DNA of 64,000 nucleotides from Aalborgiella sp963841045 (GCA_963841045.1 CAWJBD010000010.1:1-64000), one strand, 5' to 3'. Positions 38,200-46,945 are shown, counted from the first letter of the stretch. Made by a program: numbers and translations. Notes: generated by a model from the letters alone, not told the origin.

Positions 38200-38237
38200 A
38201 AAGGACTTGCAACAACTGATTGTTGGTCAAGTCCTTT
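38200..38237 (+). terminator. Strong hairpin terminator at the island boundary
   Basis: AAAGGACTTG (38200-38209) pairs with CAAGTCCTTT (38228-38237), and inside it CAACAA pairs with TTGTTG around CTGA. It is followed by AATTTATTTATTT. It ends merR and could also stop transcription of the original tRNA-Val on the other strand. Confidence 0.85.
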
Positions 38238-38262
38238 AATTTATTTATTTAACACCAAAAAT

Positions 38263-38311
38263 TGGTGGGCGATACAAGTTTCGAACTTGTGACCCCTGCA
38301 GTGTGAATGCA
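38263..38311 (-). pseudogene. 3' half of tRNA-Val(CAC): attachment-site scar
   Basis: On the minus strand this reads TGCATTCACACTGCAGGGGTC, then ACAAGTTCGAAACTTGT and ATCGCCCACCA: the 3' part of a tRNA-Val, with anticodon loop TTCACAC (CAC), anticodon 3' stem, variable loop, T-arm, acceptor 3' strand and CCA. The 5' half (D-arm, acceptor 5' strand) is missing; the sequence beyond 38311 is unrelated. This is the duplicated 3' segment left when an element integrates into a tRNA gene. The element should extend rightwards, with the rebuilt tRNA at its far end, beyond the window. Confidence 0.85.
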
Positions 38312-38348
38312 ATCTATGGGATTGATTTTATTAAAAATTTCAATGAAA

Positions 38349-38588
38349 TCAACGGTAATTAACACCAAGAATCGTCATAGAACGTTTACAAATTACACCA
38401 GAATTACACACAAAATTAATTGAGTTAACGAAACCATCTTTCGTATTGTTAGTAGTTTGAAGAATTCCGTTGCATCGAATACCGACCATGATACAGGAAT
38501 CGACCAAAATTCGATACCTAGCATCGGACCAGTGAGTTGTCGGATTCATTAGCGATGAAAGCGAATCAAGATTCAATGAATATGTCAT
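38349..38588 (-). CDS. Small hypothetical protein
   Basis: 79 residues (MTYSLNLDSLSSLMNPTTHW...KRSMTILGVNYR) on the same strand as, and 110 bp downstream of, the parM-like gene. I do not recognise a family. Hydrophobic patches near VDSCIMVGI do not make a clear membrane helix. The start has only a weak purine stretch (ACTTAAG) upstream. It could be a real accessory gene of the element or a chance frame. Confidence 0.35.
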   Translation of the reverse strand: MTYSLNLDSLSSLMNPTTHWSDARYRILVDSCIMVGIRCNGILQTTNNTKDGFVNSINFVCNSGVICKRSMTILGVNYR

Positions 38589-38697
38589 CTTAAGTTACTA
38601 TTTTTAATGATCGCCATCATTTTCGCCACATTTGGCGGAATTCAAAATGCGACTTCAAGAGTAATCATCAGTACTAAAATTCGATACAAAATAATGT

Positions 38698-39729
38698 TTA
38701 CGGCATTGCACCATTAGCCCATAGATAGAACCCACGGGCATTGCTCATTACCGATTCTTCAGATACAACGACTGGATAGCCTTTGAAGCGTTCTTGCAAA
38801 GCTCTTTGATAGTATTTAGCACCACCACCCGTCAAAATAATTCGTGTTATAGCTCCATTAAGTTTAGATGCATTCATAAACCGATCAACAGTTACTTGAG
38901 CCACTCCATCGGCATGACTGACGTATTTAGAAAACGGATACCTTTGTCCATTGGCCACTAGAGACCCTGTCTCCAATGCAGTTTCGCAATCAATCATTCC
39001 TATTGCACCAGTACCCAATTCACGCATAGCTTGAGTTGAAACTTGCTGCAGCAAGAGCGATACACCGCCATCAAAGCTGCCACTGCGTTCAAAGTCCATA
39101 TCACCACCTTTGGTCACAACCCAATCAAAGGTGTTGTAGCCAGGATCAATGATGACGTTGAAATCATTCGATTTGGTTTTAATGCTGCCGCCTTGTATTG
39201 TGAAAGCATGCCTTAGTGCACCCAAAGGTTGCGGCAACACCAAAACAGATTTCACCTTAATTTCAATTGTTGGACCATAATGTTCCACTAACTGTGGAGG
39301 CGTTGGGAGCAAGTGCAGTCCTGTACAAACTTTCGATAAAGCTGCTTTATGTGCCATGAAATTGCCAACAGGCAGACCTACCACTAAACAATCAATATCA
39401 CTGGCACGTCCCATAGACTGGACCATGTAATACATACTGCCACGTAGAAGTGCCAAGTATTCAACCCGGGTAACAAAATTTGGATCAATTGTTGGTTCAC
39501 CTCCTGCTAGATATGCATCAGGTCCTACTAAAAAGTACATTCCATCAATTGAGATTCCCACCCTGTTTATACCAGCGCCCAAGTCGCCAAACATTGCAGG
39601 ATCTTGCATTGTTCGTTTAACGATAGAGCGGAAAAGTATTTCAGACTGCGGCGTGCATTCTGCTCCCCATACAGCTTTAGTATTGCCAAATCCGACATCC
39701 ACAGCTAATACGGTTTTTTGATTGTTCAT
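38698..39729 (-). CDS. ParM/StbA-like actin-type segregation ATPase
   Basis: 343 residues of the actin/Hsp70 fold: phosphate loop 1 AVDVGFGNTKAVWG, connector VGLPVGNFMAHKAALS, phosphate loop 2 VIIDPGYNTFDWVVTKGG, and the adenosine motif RIILTGGGAKYYQRAL. These match plasmid-type ParM/Alp proteins, which polymerise to separate DNA copies. ParM needs an adaptor and a centromere. The 117-residue gene 3 bp upstream and the 21-bp repeat beyond it are candidates. GGAGATTAATTT precedes the ATG. The gene on a chromosome suggests an integrated plasmid or ICE. Confidence 0.85.
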   Translation of the reverse strand: MNNQKTVLAVDVGFGNTKAVWGAECTPQSEILFRSIVKRTMQDPAMFGDLGAGINRVGISIDGMYFLVGPDAYLAGGEPTIDPNFVTRVEYLALLRGSMYYMVQSMGRASDIDCLVVGLPVGNFMAHKAALSKVCTGLHLLPTPPQLVEHYGPTIEIKVKSVLVLPQPLGALRHAFTIQGGSIKTKSNDFNVIIDPGYNTFDWVVTKGGDMDFERSGSFDGGVSLLLQQVSTQAMRELGTGAIGMIDCETALETGSLVANGQRYPFSKYVSHADGVAQVTVDRFMNASKLNGAITRIILTGGGAKYYQRALQERFKGYPVVVSEESVMSNARGFYLWANGAMP

Positions 39730-39732
39730 AAA

Positions 39733-40086
39733 TTAATCTCCAAAAGTTGGTTTAAATCGTGCTTGCATGGCGTCTATGCCTAACGAATCTGTAGAAGTAC
39801 CATCTGATACATCCATGTGTTGTATTGCTTTCGGTACAACAGTCAGCTCTTTAGGCTGTTGGTGTACTTCAATCTGAAAAGGGGAGGCGACTTCACCAAA
39901 ATTCTTGTTTTGACAGTAGGCATGCAATATGTGCAACAAGTGAATTTTCTTTTTCTGGTTAACTTCGCTCTCGTCATTTGTAGAAGCCTCGATTTGTTGA
40001 AGCTCTAGAAAAAGTTTTCGCATACCCACATCACACTCACTTAAGGTGAAGCGCATTCTGATATTGATACTTTTTAATTTAGTCAT
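39733..40086 (-). CDS. Putative ParR-like partner of ParM
   Basis: 117 residues directly upstream of the parM-like gene (3-bp gap, same strand), so surely co-transcribed. The N-terminal MTKLKSINIRMRFTLSECD could form a ribbon-helix-helix strand and helices, followed by a helical part (VGMRKLFLELQQIEAS, KKIHLLHILHAYCQNK) and a polar C-terminal tail. No family is recognised with certainty. The adaptor role is inferred from operon position, size and the nearby iterated repeat. Confidence 0.55.
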   Translation of the reverse strand: MTKLKSINIRMRFTLSECDVGMRKLFLELQQIEASTNDESEVNQKKKIHLLHILHAYCQNKNFGEVASPFQIEVHQQPKELTVVPKAIQHMDVSDGTSTDSLGIDAMQARFKPTFGD

Positions 40087-40202
40087 GCACTAATGTTAGA
40101 AATATTTTTTTGATTAAAAATTCAAAAGCACACATAAAAAGCACGCTTTTTGAATTGCAATAACCTATTGAGACAACACGAAGACCAAATAGACCGTTGG
40201 CT

Positions 40203-40269
40203 GGCCATTTAGAGCAACTAATGGGCCAAATTGAGCAACCCATGGGTCAATGAAGGCAACACCTTGGCC
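40203..40269. repeat. 21-bp phased repeat, candidate partition site (parC)
   Basis: GGCC/GGTC occurs at 40203, 40224, 40245 and 40266, exactly 21 bp apart. GAGCAAC/AGGCAAC recurs at 40212, 40233 and 40254 in the same phase. Two helical turns per unit, about 115 bp upstream of the parR-like start, is what a ParR-type centromere looks like. It is too diverged and spacerless to be a CRISPR. Confidence 0.6.
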
Positions 40270-40469
40270 ACAAGTACCTAACATTGCTGGTTTTCGTTTA
40301 AATCAAATGTTGAATAATCCGCTGTCAAACTCATCATTCGTTGCGCCATGACAGCAATCGATATTTAGGACAAATGAGGCAGAAATAAATTTGAAAAATT
40401 CCTTGCGTGTATAAAGTTTTCATAGTAATATTTCTTTATCTGCAGTAATTGCAGACCATTTTTTATACG

Positions 40470-40586
40470 TTCGCAGCGTGCGGAAAGACGAATAAAATTC
40501 AAGAGAGTCAAGCTCTCAATCCTGTGATATTCACGCCATCGGCGTGTCTGTTTGTTTCCTAAAGAGGCAGACTAGGGCAAATCACA
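40470..40586. ncRNA. Candidate structured RNA: cluster of four hairpins
   Basis: Successive hairpins: TTCGCAGCGTGCGGAA (40470-40485), GAGAGTCAAGCTCTC (40503-40517), CACGCCATCGGCGTG (40532-40546) and TCTG...CAGA (40547-40571). The last two are enclosed by TGTGAT (40523-40528) pairing with ATCACA (40581-40586). No ORF covers this. The strand, and whether it is transcribed, are unknown; it could be a leader, an sRNA or a transfer/replication origin. Confidence 0.35.
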
Positions 40587-40904
40587 ATAATTTGAATGAT
40601 TCCCATCCGAATACAGAGTGTCATTTGCACGTAGGTTTCACGCGGGTTACAGCTCGATAATCAAATCAGAAATTAAAACAGTACCAAAAGTACGAAGTAA
40701 AAACTTGCTAAATAACTTGTGTGTTGTGCAATTTAAGCACACTGATTAGACATTAGCCGCAAGTGCAAAAAGCTTAATAAATCACATCACATTTAGCGGT
40801 GTTTGATCGAATATAAAAATCAACGCAACAAGCTGAAAAACTATACAACGCACAATCCACACTTGGGTTTGCGAATCGAAATGAAGCGAGTAAAGTAAAC
40901 GATA

Positions 40905-41110
40905 GGGTGTTGCAACCCATATTGCTATCGCGTCCCCGTTGTGGTGACGGATGCAGTGTTTCGTGGTGCTGGCTGCGTGCCATGCCGGAAAAAGTAAGGG
41001 CAGCTGAAGCTCTCATACCAACCGAATAGGTTGGATTTCAGCCGTAGGGGGGATCACCGATAAGACCCAAAGTCCTTGCGTTGCGTATGCAACAAAAGGT
41101 TAAACGCCAG
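40905..41110 (+). ncRNA. Candidate large structured RNA (possibly HEARO/omega-RNA-like)
   Basis: A stretch richer in G+C than its AT-rich surroundings, with no coding frame. A strong nested hairpin has GCTGAA (41003-41008) with TTCAGC (41037-41042), enclosing CCAACC-GAATA-GGTTGG (41018-41034). Downstream comes GATAAGACCCAAAGTCCTTG, the hairpin GTTGCGTATGCAAC and AAAAGGTTAAACGCC. This order resembles, from memory only, the 3' part of HEARO RNAs that accompany IscB nucleases. No iscB frame follows, so it would be an orphan copy. Confidence 0.3.
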
Positions 41111-41483
41111 CTGTAAAGGCTACGTTGATAAGGATTGATTTACGCATCATTCCTTGTTGAAAACCTCAGTTTCTTAAGTCTTTGCGTACATTTACAACCC
41201 TGTCCGTTGGGCTAAAAACGGAACATCATGATAGATTCAATTTGTTATGCAATTGATAACTCATGATCATCAATGCTGCAGATGTTTATTCTCAGCTAAC
41301 TCTATACTGAGTATTTAATCAAATCAATCACTTAAAACAATCCCGATCATTCAGTTTTGTCCAAAATAATCACTTAAATCTGAATTCTTCCTAGAGCCAA
41401 TCATTTAACTCTAAATTTTCCGATATTCGTGCATCTACATTAGCTGACAAATTCCTATTGAGAATATTTAGAATTTGCTTTAG

Positions 41484-41699
41484 CTATAAATAAGAACCGC
41501 TTTCTATAGCTCCCAGCACTTGAAGAACTTGCTGCCCGCCAGTTTCTGGGTCATGGAGTTCTGAGGGCTTCAGCACAGATAGAGCTGGTTGTGGAATGTT
41601 GATGCATACACCTAACCATTTGCCGACATCTAAGTCTTTTGCATCAGGATGCAAACTGTTCGCGATAAAGTATTCAGCTTGATGCAACAGCTTGTCCAA
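41484..41699 (-). pseudogene. DUF2384 (Xre/MbcA/ParS toxin-binding) antitoxin-like gene, 5'-truncated
   Basis: The end KWLGVCINIPQPALSVLKPS, followed by ELHDPETGGQQVLQVLGAIE, matches the C-terminal toxin-binding domain of MbcA/ParS-type antitoxins (WLxxPxPALxxxxPxxLLxTxxG...VxxLLGxIExG). The only start in frame is a TTG at 41699. Coding-like sequence (KPILKLPKSKLSNHTDNTLL) continues upstream to about 41835 without any start codon, so the 5' end seems lost where module A begins. No RES-type toxin gene is adjacent. From 41260 to 41483 I see only AT-rich non-coding sequence. Confidence 0.5.
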
Positions 41700-41848
41700 G
41701 CTGATGGCAGCTAATGCTTGTGTTCCTTTAAGAAGCGTGTTATCTGTATGGTTAGATAACTTTGATTTAGGTAGTTTAAGTATTGGTTTATAGACTATCT
41801 TTTTAGTTGTGTTTGTTTCCCAAGCACATTTGATTTTGTGTCAATCTC

Positions 41849-42658
41849 TTATTTGGGAGGGAACAGACCTGCTGAAAGGGCACGATCCCCGATGAGGTTA
41901 GCAGCTTCACGCAACGCGCTCAGACATGTCAGCACGATATTTGCCTCATCCGTTACCCGGGGAAGCCATGCACAACTCAGGCAAGCAATAATCTGACTGC
42001 CAGCGAAGATCGGGACAGAAATGGCACCAAAGCGTTCTGGTGATTCAAAACCAAGTTCGGATGGGTCACGACTACAGTAACCCTGTAGCCGCCCATCCGA
42101 AACTAATTTCTCGATTGCATGATGACGCGTGGCAATTCGATCAAGCTCGTTGGTTGATCGTGATAGTTGCGTAACCAGTGCGAGCCGCTCGCTCTCAGGG
42201 CAAAAGGCCAAATAGCACCGACCCAGTGACGAGACCAACATTGCTGGTCGAAAGCCAAGAACACGGTAATTGACAGACAAGCCGTTGATCGGGCGATGGG
42301 CATCCAAAATGAGCATGCGTGTACGATCGCGTACAGCTAAATCAGTTGGCCAAGGAATGCGTCGCTCCAAAGCGGTGCGAATTGGCGCCGCAAGGTACGA
42401 TAGTTTTGCACGCCATTCTGACATTACATCTGTCTCGCCGCGGGCCGCTGTGGGTACGTATCGACGCTCTAATTCGTTTCGAGTAATCCAGCCTGATTCT
42501 TGCAGTGTTTTCAGTAAACGAAGCAAACTTGCCTTAGGAATGCCAGTTTGATAGTGAAGTTCGGTCAATGTGGCAGCTGAAGATTGCTCAATGGCGTGCA
42601 GCACGGCTAAGCCTCTGCGAAGGGCGTCGACGGACTTGACGCTGCTAGAAGATGACAT
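41849..42658 (-). CDS. IclR family transcriptional regulator (module A)
   Basis: 269 residues. The N-terminal winged helix has VDALRRGLAVLHAIEQSS, LTELHYQTGIPKASLLRLLKTLQESGWI, and the C-terminal GAF-like ligand domain has SSLGRCYLAFCPESER and GAISVPIFAGSQIIACLSCAW. The style is close to MhpR/PcaR-type regulators of aromatic catabolism. It is divergent from the Bug receptor gene. A perfect palindrome 20 bp before its start probably gives autoregulation and control of module A. Confidence 0.9.
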   Translation of the reverse strand: MSSSSSVKSVDALRRGLAVLHAIEQSSAATLTELHYQTGIPKASLLRLLKTLQESGWITRNELERRYVPTAARGETDVMSEWRAKLSYLAAPIRTALERRIPWPTDLAVRDRTRMLILDAHRPINGLSVNYRVLGFRPAMLVSSLGRCYLAFCPESERLALVTQLSRSTNELDRIATRHHAIEKLVSDGRLQGYCSRDPSELGFESPERFGAISVPIFAGSQIIACLSCAWLPRVTDEANIVLTCLSALREAANLIGDRALSAGLFPPK

Positions 42659-42677
42659 CAGTGTTTACCCGATTTTT

Positions 42678-42694
42678 GTTTCACTGGGTGAAAC
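42678..42694. promoter_or_regulatory. IclR-type operator in front of module A
   Basis: GTTTCACTGGGTGAAAC: perfect 7-bp arms with a 3-bp centre, in the 110-bp gap between iclR and the Bug gene. A partial second copy, TTTCACTAGGTCA, is at 42728-42740. A near-identical palindrome is at 54026 before module B. Confidence 0.75.
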
Positions 42695-42768
42695 TATACA
42701 TTTTTTCCAACTTTGTCGCAAATTACATTTCACTAGGTCATCAATTCCTAAACCTACCGGAGACTATC

Positions 42769-43752
42769 ATGAAACTCAATCGTCGAATTTTGCTATCTGT
42801 TGCCTTGGCTTCTGCCATGCCTTTTATAAGCCAGATGAGTATGGCGCAGACTTTTCCAGAACGCCCGATCACAATGATCGTGTCATATCCGCCAGGAGGT
42901 GACACCGATGCCATGGCACGGCAGTATGCTGAAAAGCTTTCTGCAAGGCTCAAGCAAAGTGTGATCGTTGAAAACAAGCCAGGCGCAGGCGGCACATTAG
43001 GTAACACCACGGCACTGCGCGCGAAGGCCGACGGTTACACCTTACTGTTTACTCCAAATCCCTTCACTACGGCGCCGATGCTTCTCAAGTTGTCACCCGC
43101 AAACAGCTACGATCCAGTCGCAGGATTTGAGCCTGTGATTCAGACTGGCTGGCAATCTGTGTTGATCGTTGCCAACGCAGACACAGGCATTCGCACGGTA
43201 AAGGATTTGGTAGATCAGGCCAAAAGCGGCAAGCCGATTAACTACGGCAGTCCCGGCGCTGGTTCACCGATGCACATTGCGGCGGAACTGCTTAACCGTG
43301 CCGCTGGAATTAACCAGCAACATATTCCGTTTCGCGGTATAGGCCCGATGATTCCAGAGTTGCTGACTGGACGTATACAGCTTGGCTATACCACGTACGG
43401 CCCCGTCGCGCAGCATATCGCTTCGGGCAAACTGGTTGCGATTGCTTTGACAGATCCTGAAGCATCAAAGCTGATTCCAAATGTGAAGACGGTCGCAGAT
43501 CAAGGTTATCCCAGTGTTAAAGAAGGGGCATGGCATGGCGTGATGGCACCCAAGGGGACGCCGCCAGCAGTGATCGCGACACTGAATGCGCATTTCAACG
43601 AAATTCTTAAGATGCCAGATGTGATTGAGCGCATGGCATCATTTGGAGCACGTCCAGTTGGTGGTGCACCTGATCAACTGTCTAAAGTTAACGCAATGGA
43701 CTATACGCGCTTGACCAAAACGATTACAGAACTCAAGATCACCGCAGAGTAA
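42769..43752 (+). CDS. Bug/TctC family periplasmic solute-binding protein
   Basis: 327 residues from ATG 42769, which has CCGGAG upstream and starts a normal signal peptide (MKLNRRILLSVALASAMPFI...SMAQTFPERP). A longer frame to 42652 runs through the operator and is rejected. Bug motifs are PITMIVSYPPGGDTDAMAR, VIVENKPGAGGTLG, GSPGAGSPMHIAAELL and VPFRGIGPMIPELLTG-like PFRGIGPMIPELLTG. These proteins bind carboxylates or amides in the periplasm. No TctA/TctB membrane genes are here, so it may deliver to another transporter or act in sensing. Confidence 0.93.
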   Translation: MKLNRRILLSVALASAMPFISQMSMAQTFPERPITMIVSYPPGGDTDAMARQYAEKLSARLKQSVIVENKPGAGGTLGNTTALRAKADGYTLLFTPNPFTTAPMLLKLSPANSYDPVAGFEPVIQTGWQSVLIVANADTGIRTVKDLVDQAKSGKPINYGSPGAGSPMHIAAELLNRAAGINQQHIPFRGIGPMIPELLTGRIQLGYTTYGPVAQHIASGKLVAIALTDPEASKLIPNVKTVADQGYPSVKEGAWHGVMAPKGTPPAVIATLNAHFNEILKMPDVIERMASFGARPVGGAPDQLSKVNAMDYTRLTKTITELKITAE

Positions 43753-43779
43753 TCAAGAAGTTTCTATAGGACTCTGGTC

Positions 43780-46074
43780 ATGAGCGAATCCACTTTAGGG
43801 TGTGACACCCCGCAAGTTAATGCGCGCGCCAAGGTGCAAGGCCGCGCACTCTACACCGGCGACATCAAGTTGCCGGGAATGCTTCAGGCCAGAGTGTTGC
43901 GCAGTCCGTACCCAAGTGCGCGTATCGTCTCAATTGATACATCCGCTGCTTTGGCTCTACCCGGTGTACGAGCCGTTATCACAGGTGAGGATGCGCCGGA
44001 TCAGCGTTGGGGTATTGCCCACAAAGATCGCCACATTTTGGCTAAGGGGAGAGTGCGCTTTTGTGGTGAAGAAGTGGCTGCCGTCGCAGCGATCAACGAG
44101 AAGATCGCTCGCGATGCGCTGGACTTGATTCAAGTTCAATATGAAGAGGATATACCGATTCTGAGTACCGAGGAAGCGCTTGATCCCGAAGCTCCCCCTT
44201 TGCATGATGGCAACGACAACATCTCTCATCACATATCCTTTCATCGTGGTAATGTAGATGCGGCGTTTGCGAGTGCACATCTGGTGCACGAAGAAACATA
44301 TACAACACATGCGCAGTACCCCGGCTACTTGGAGCCGATGGGCACTGTCGCTTGGTTCGATGGTGAGGAGCGTCTCCAAATTTGGACTTCGACGCAATCT
44401 GTATTTTTAGCGCGCGCACGTTTGGCTGGGGCGTTAGGCATGCCGGCATCGCGTATCCGTGTCACTGCGCCTGCCGTTGGCGGTGGGTTTGGCGGAAAGA
44501 TCGTTGAAGATGCCAACACGCTAGTTGCTGCGCTACTGGCGTTGAAGTCCGGTGCACCAGTTCGGCTTGTGAATGATCGTTTGGAAGATTTTCAAGCAGC
44601 TTGTAGCAGTTTGCCCGAAAAAATCACATTGCGATTGGGTATGGCAACTGATGGGCGTATCGTTGCTAAAGATGTCAAAATCATTGCCGATTGTGGAGCG
44701 TACAGCGGGCTTTGCGCGGAAATTATGCATGTGACTGCGATGCGCAGTGACAATATGCACCGTTTGGAAAACGTCCGATCCGATGCTACTTTGGTCTATA
44801 CCAATAACCCGCCGCATGGTGCTTTTCGAGGCTTTGGTGGAACTCAAATGCTTTTCGCTTTGAACAGTCACATCGACACCATGTCTCGAAAACTCGGACT
44901 TGATCCGATCGAGGTGCACCGCCTCAATGCAATTAGGGCAGGTGATACGTCGGTGCATGGCTGGCAAATAGGAAGCACTGGTTTGCAGGACTGTCTCACG
45001 CAATGCATGCAAGCGGTGGGATGGAGCGTACCGAGCAAATTGAACAGCGGACCTTTGGTCAAAATGCGTGGTCTAGGTGTAGCTACTGCGATGCATGTAA
45101 GCGGCAATAGAACCATCGGCAATTGGGACGGCTCGACAGTTATGCTCAAAGTCAATGAGGATGGACGGGTCGTGGCGCATTTTGCTGAAGGTGACATGGG
45201 GCAAGGTGCTATGACCATGTTGGCACAGATTGTTGCACATGAACTAGACATTCCCATTGCACATGTCCACATTGCTGCGCCCGATACCGATGTCTCGCCA
45301 TACTGCATCGGTTCGCTTGCATCCCGCGTCACCATCGTGTCAGGCAATGCAGCCATTGTTGCGGCACGCGCAGCGAAACAGCATTTGTTGGAGGCTGCGT
45401 CCTCGTTACTTGGTGATGAACCTGATGCGCTCGAGCTGCAAGGCGGGTTTGTTCGGCTGAAAGCAGATCCGACCAAGCAACGCAGTTTGGCGGAAGTGGT
45501 TCGTCAACATATATGGCGCCATGGTGGCAGTGGCGTGCAGGTGAGTGGGACATGGGATGCCAAGACGGAAATGTTCAACAAAGATACGCTGATGGGGAAT
45601 ATTGCGCCAGCCTATTCTTTTGCAGCTCAGGCTGTCGAAGTCGAAGTGGATACTGAGACTGGCCAGGTGCGAGTGCTCAAAAGCTATGTGTCTGACGATT
45701 GTGGCAAGGCGCTGAATCCCATGGCGGTTCATGGTCAAAGTAACGGCGCGGCTGCACAAGCGATTGGGTGGACGCTTTACGAACAACTTCATTTAGAAGG
45801 TGGTCGATTGGCGAACACAGATTTTGCCGACTACACCATGCCAACCATTGATGCATTGCCTCAGTTGCGTAGCGGCATTGTGGAGTCGAATGAGCCCAAC
45901 GGCCCATATGGTGCAAAAGGTGCGAGTGAAACGGCCATTCTTCCGGGCGCTGCCGCCATCGCGAATGCTGTTTTTGACGCAGTCGGGGTGCGCATCGTTG
46001 ATTTGCCCATTACGCCTGAGAAAGTGCTTGCAGCACTCCATGCCCAAGTCATCCAAGGAGCGCAGCATGCATGA
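43780..46074 (+). CDS. Molybdenum hydroxylase, large (molybdopterin) subunit, xanthine oxidase family
   Basis: 764 residues. Family motifs: ARAKVQGRALYTGDIKLPGM at the start, APAVGGGFGGKIVEDANTL, PPHGAFRGFGGTQMLFALN, EGDMGQGAMTMLAQIVAHEL, and PYGAKGASETAILPGAAAIA with the catalytic Glu (near residue 723). The active-site loop reads AFRGFGG, without the Cys of CO dehydrogenases, so it is a hydroxylase of the xanthine/nicotinate/isoquinoline kind. It acts with the FAD and 2Fe-2S subunits that follow with overlapping ends. A nitrogen heterocycle or aldehyde is the likely substrate; this cannot be fixed from the sequence. Confidence 0.92.
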   Translation: MSESTLGCDTPQVNARAKVQGRALYTGDIKLPGMLQARVLRSPYPSARIVSIDTSAALALPGVRAVITGEDAPDQRWGIAHKDRHILAKGRVRFCGEEVAAVAAINEKIARDALDLIQVQYEEDIPILSTEEALDPEAPPLHDGNDNISHHISFHRGNVDAAFASAHLVHEETYTTHAQYPGYLEPMGTVAWFDGEERLQIWTSTQSVFLARARLAGALGMPASRIRVTAPAVGGGFGGKIVEDANTLVAALLALKSGAPVRLVNDRLEDFQAACSSLPEKITLRLGMATDGRIVAKDVKIIADCGAYSGLCAEIMHVTAMRSDNMHRLENVRSDATLVYTNNPPHGAFRGFGGTQMLFALNSHIDTMSRKLGLDPIEVHRLNAIRAGDTSVHGWQIGSTGLQDCLTQCMQAVGWSVPSKLNSGPLVKMRGLGVATAMHVSGNRTIGNWDGSTVMLKVNEDGRVVAHFAEGDMGQGAMTMLAQIVAHELDIPIAHVHIAAPDTDVSPYCIGSLASRVTIVSGNAAIVAARAAKQHLLEAASSLLGDEPDALELQGGFVRLKADPTKQRSLAEVVRQHIWRHGGSGVQVSGTWDAKTEMFNKDTLMGNIAPAYSFAAQAVEVEVDTETGQVRVLKSYVSDDCGKALNPMAVHGQSNGAAAQAIGWTLYEQLHLEGGRLANTDFADYTMPTIDALPQLRSGIVESNEPNGPYGAKGASETAILPGAAAIANAVFDAVGVRIVDLPITPEKVLAALHAQVIQGAQHA

Positions 46075-46945
46075 TTTGGATTGGATTGAACCCTTGAATC
46101 TCGTCGAGGCGAGCCGCGCTGCCGCTGATTTAGGTGATGATGCGCGCTTCATTGCAGGCGGCACAGCACTCATGCTGGCCCTGCGCCAGCGCTTGCTCAG
46201 TCCATCGACGTTGGTGAGCCTTGCTCGCTTGGATACCTTGCGCGGCATCAGCGTGGATGCGCAAGGCGCCCTGCACATAGGAGCGTTAACGGTACATGCG
46301 GATGTTGCGTCCAGTGAATTGGTTCGACGCCATGTACCAGTGCTGGCTGAAATGGCGGTTCAAGTGGCCAACCCACAGGTCCGAAACCAAGGCACGCTCG
46401 GCGGCAACCTATGTTACGCTGATCCGGCGACCGATCCAGCCTGCTGCTTGCTTGCGCTCGATGCACGTATTGTTTTGGTCAGTTATCGCGGCAAACGTGA
46501 AATGCCATTATGCGAATTTCTTGTCGACTATTTCACCACTGCCATCGAACCCGATGAGTTGGTTCAGGAAATCATTGTTCCCGCACAGGTGCACGGTACG
46601 CGTGGCGCTTACGCGCGATTTTTGCGTACCGCTGCTGAGCATCGCCCGATGGCAAGTGTCGCAGCTGTGGTGCAACTGGATCGCGGTGTCTGTACTCAGG
46701 CGACCATTGTGGTTGGCGCAGCGGTGCCAGTAGCAGGCCGCGTTATGTCAGCAGAACAATGTTTAGTGGGTCAAGCGCCGAGTATGGAACGCATTCATGA
46801 AGCTGCTGCAGCTGCTGCAGCGGCGATTTCGCCATTGGATGACCTGCGAGGAAATGCGTCATATCGTCGCCAGATGGTTCAGGTGCAGGTGCGTCGCACT
46901 TTGGCTCGTTTATTTGATCTAAAAGTGGAGTTAAACCGTGAGTGA
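46067..46945 (+). CDS. Molybdenum hydroxylase, FAD-binding medium subunit
   Basis: 292 residues from ATG 46067, with AAGGAG at 46055-46060. The start overlaps the large-subunit stop by 8 bp, and a longer frame to 45800 lies inside that gene. The FAD-binding domain has ARFIAGGTALMLALRQ, VANPQVRNQGTLGGNLCYAD and ATDPACCLLALDARI; the CODH-type C-terminal domain (FLRTAAEHRPMASVAAVVQL) follows. It passes electrons from the iron-sulfur clusters to the final acceptor. Confidence 0.92.
   Translation: MHDLDWIEPLNLVEASRAAADLGDDARFIAGGTALMLALRQRLLSPSTLVSLARLDTLRGISVDAQGALHIGALTVHADVASSELVRRHVPVLAEMAVQVANPQVRNQGTLGGNLCYADPATDPACCLLALDARIVLVSYRGKREMPLCEFLVDYFTTAIEPDELVQEIIVPAQVHGTRGAYARFLRTAAEHRPMASVAAVVQLDRGVCTQATIVVGAAVPVAGRVMSAEQCLVGQAPSMERIHEAAAAAAAAISPLDDLRGNASYRRQMVQVQVRRTLARLFDLKVELNRE

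Noticed and set aside
40203..40269. 21-bp repeats considered as CRISPR
   Set aside because: The units are too short and diverged, have no spacers and no cas genes; phased partition iterons fit better.
40774..41016. 80-residue minus-strand frame
   Set aside because: It lies across the probable structured RNA, has no ribosome-binding site, is Ser/Cys-rich and resembles no family; any conservation would reflect the nucleotide level.
42652..42768. Longer N-terminus of the Bug protein
   Set aside because: It would run through the operator and promoter region and hide the signal peptide; ATG 42769 has a ribosome-binding site.
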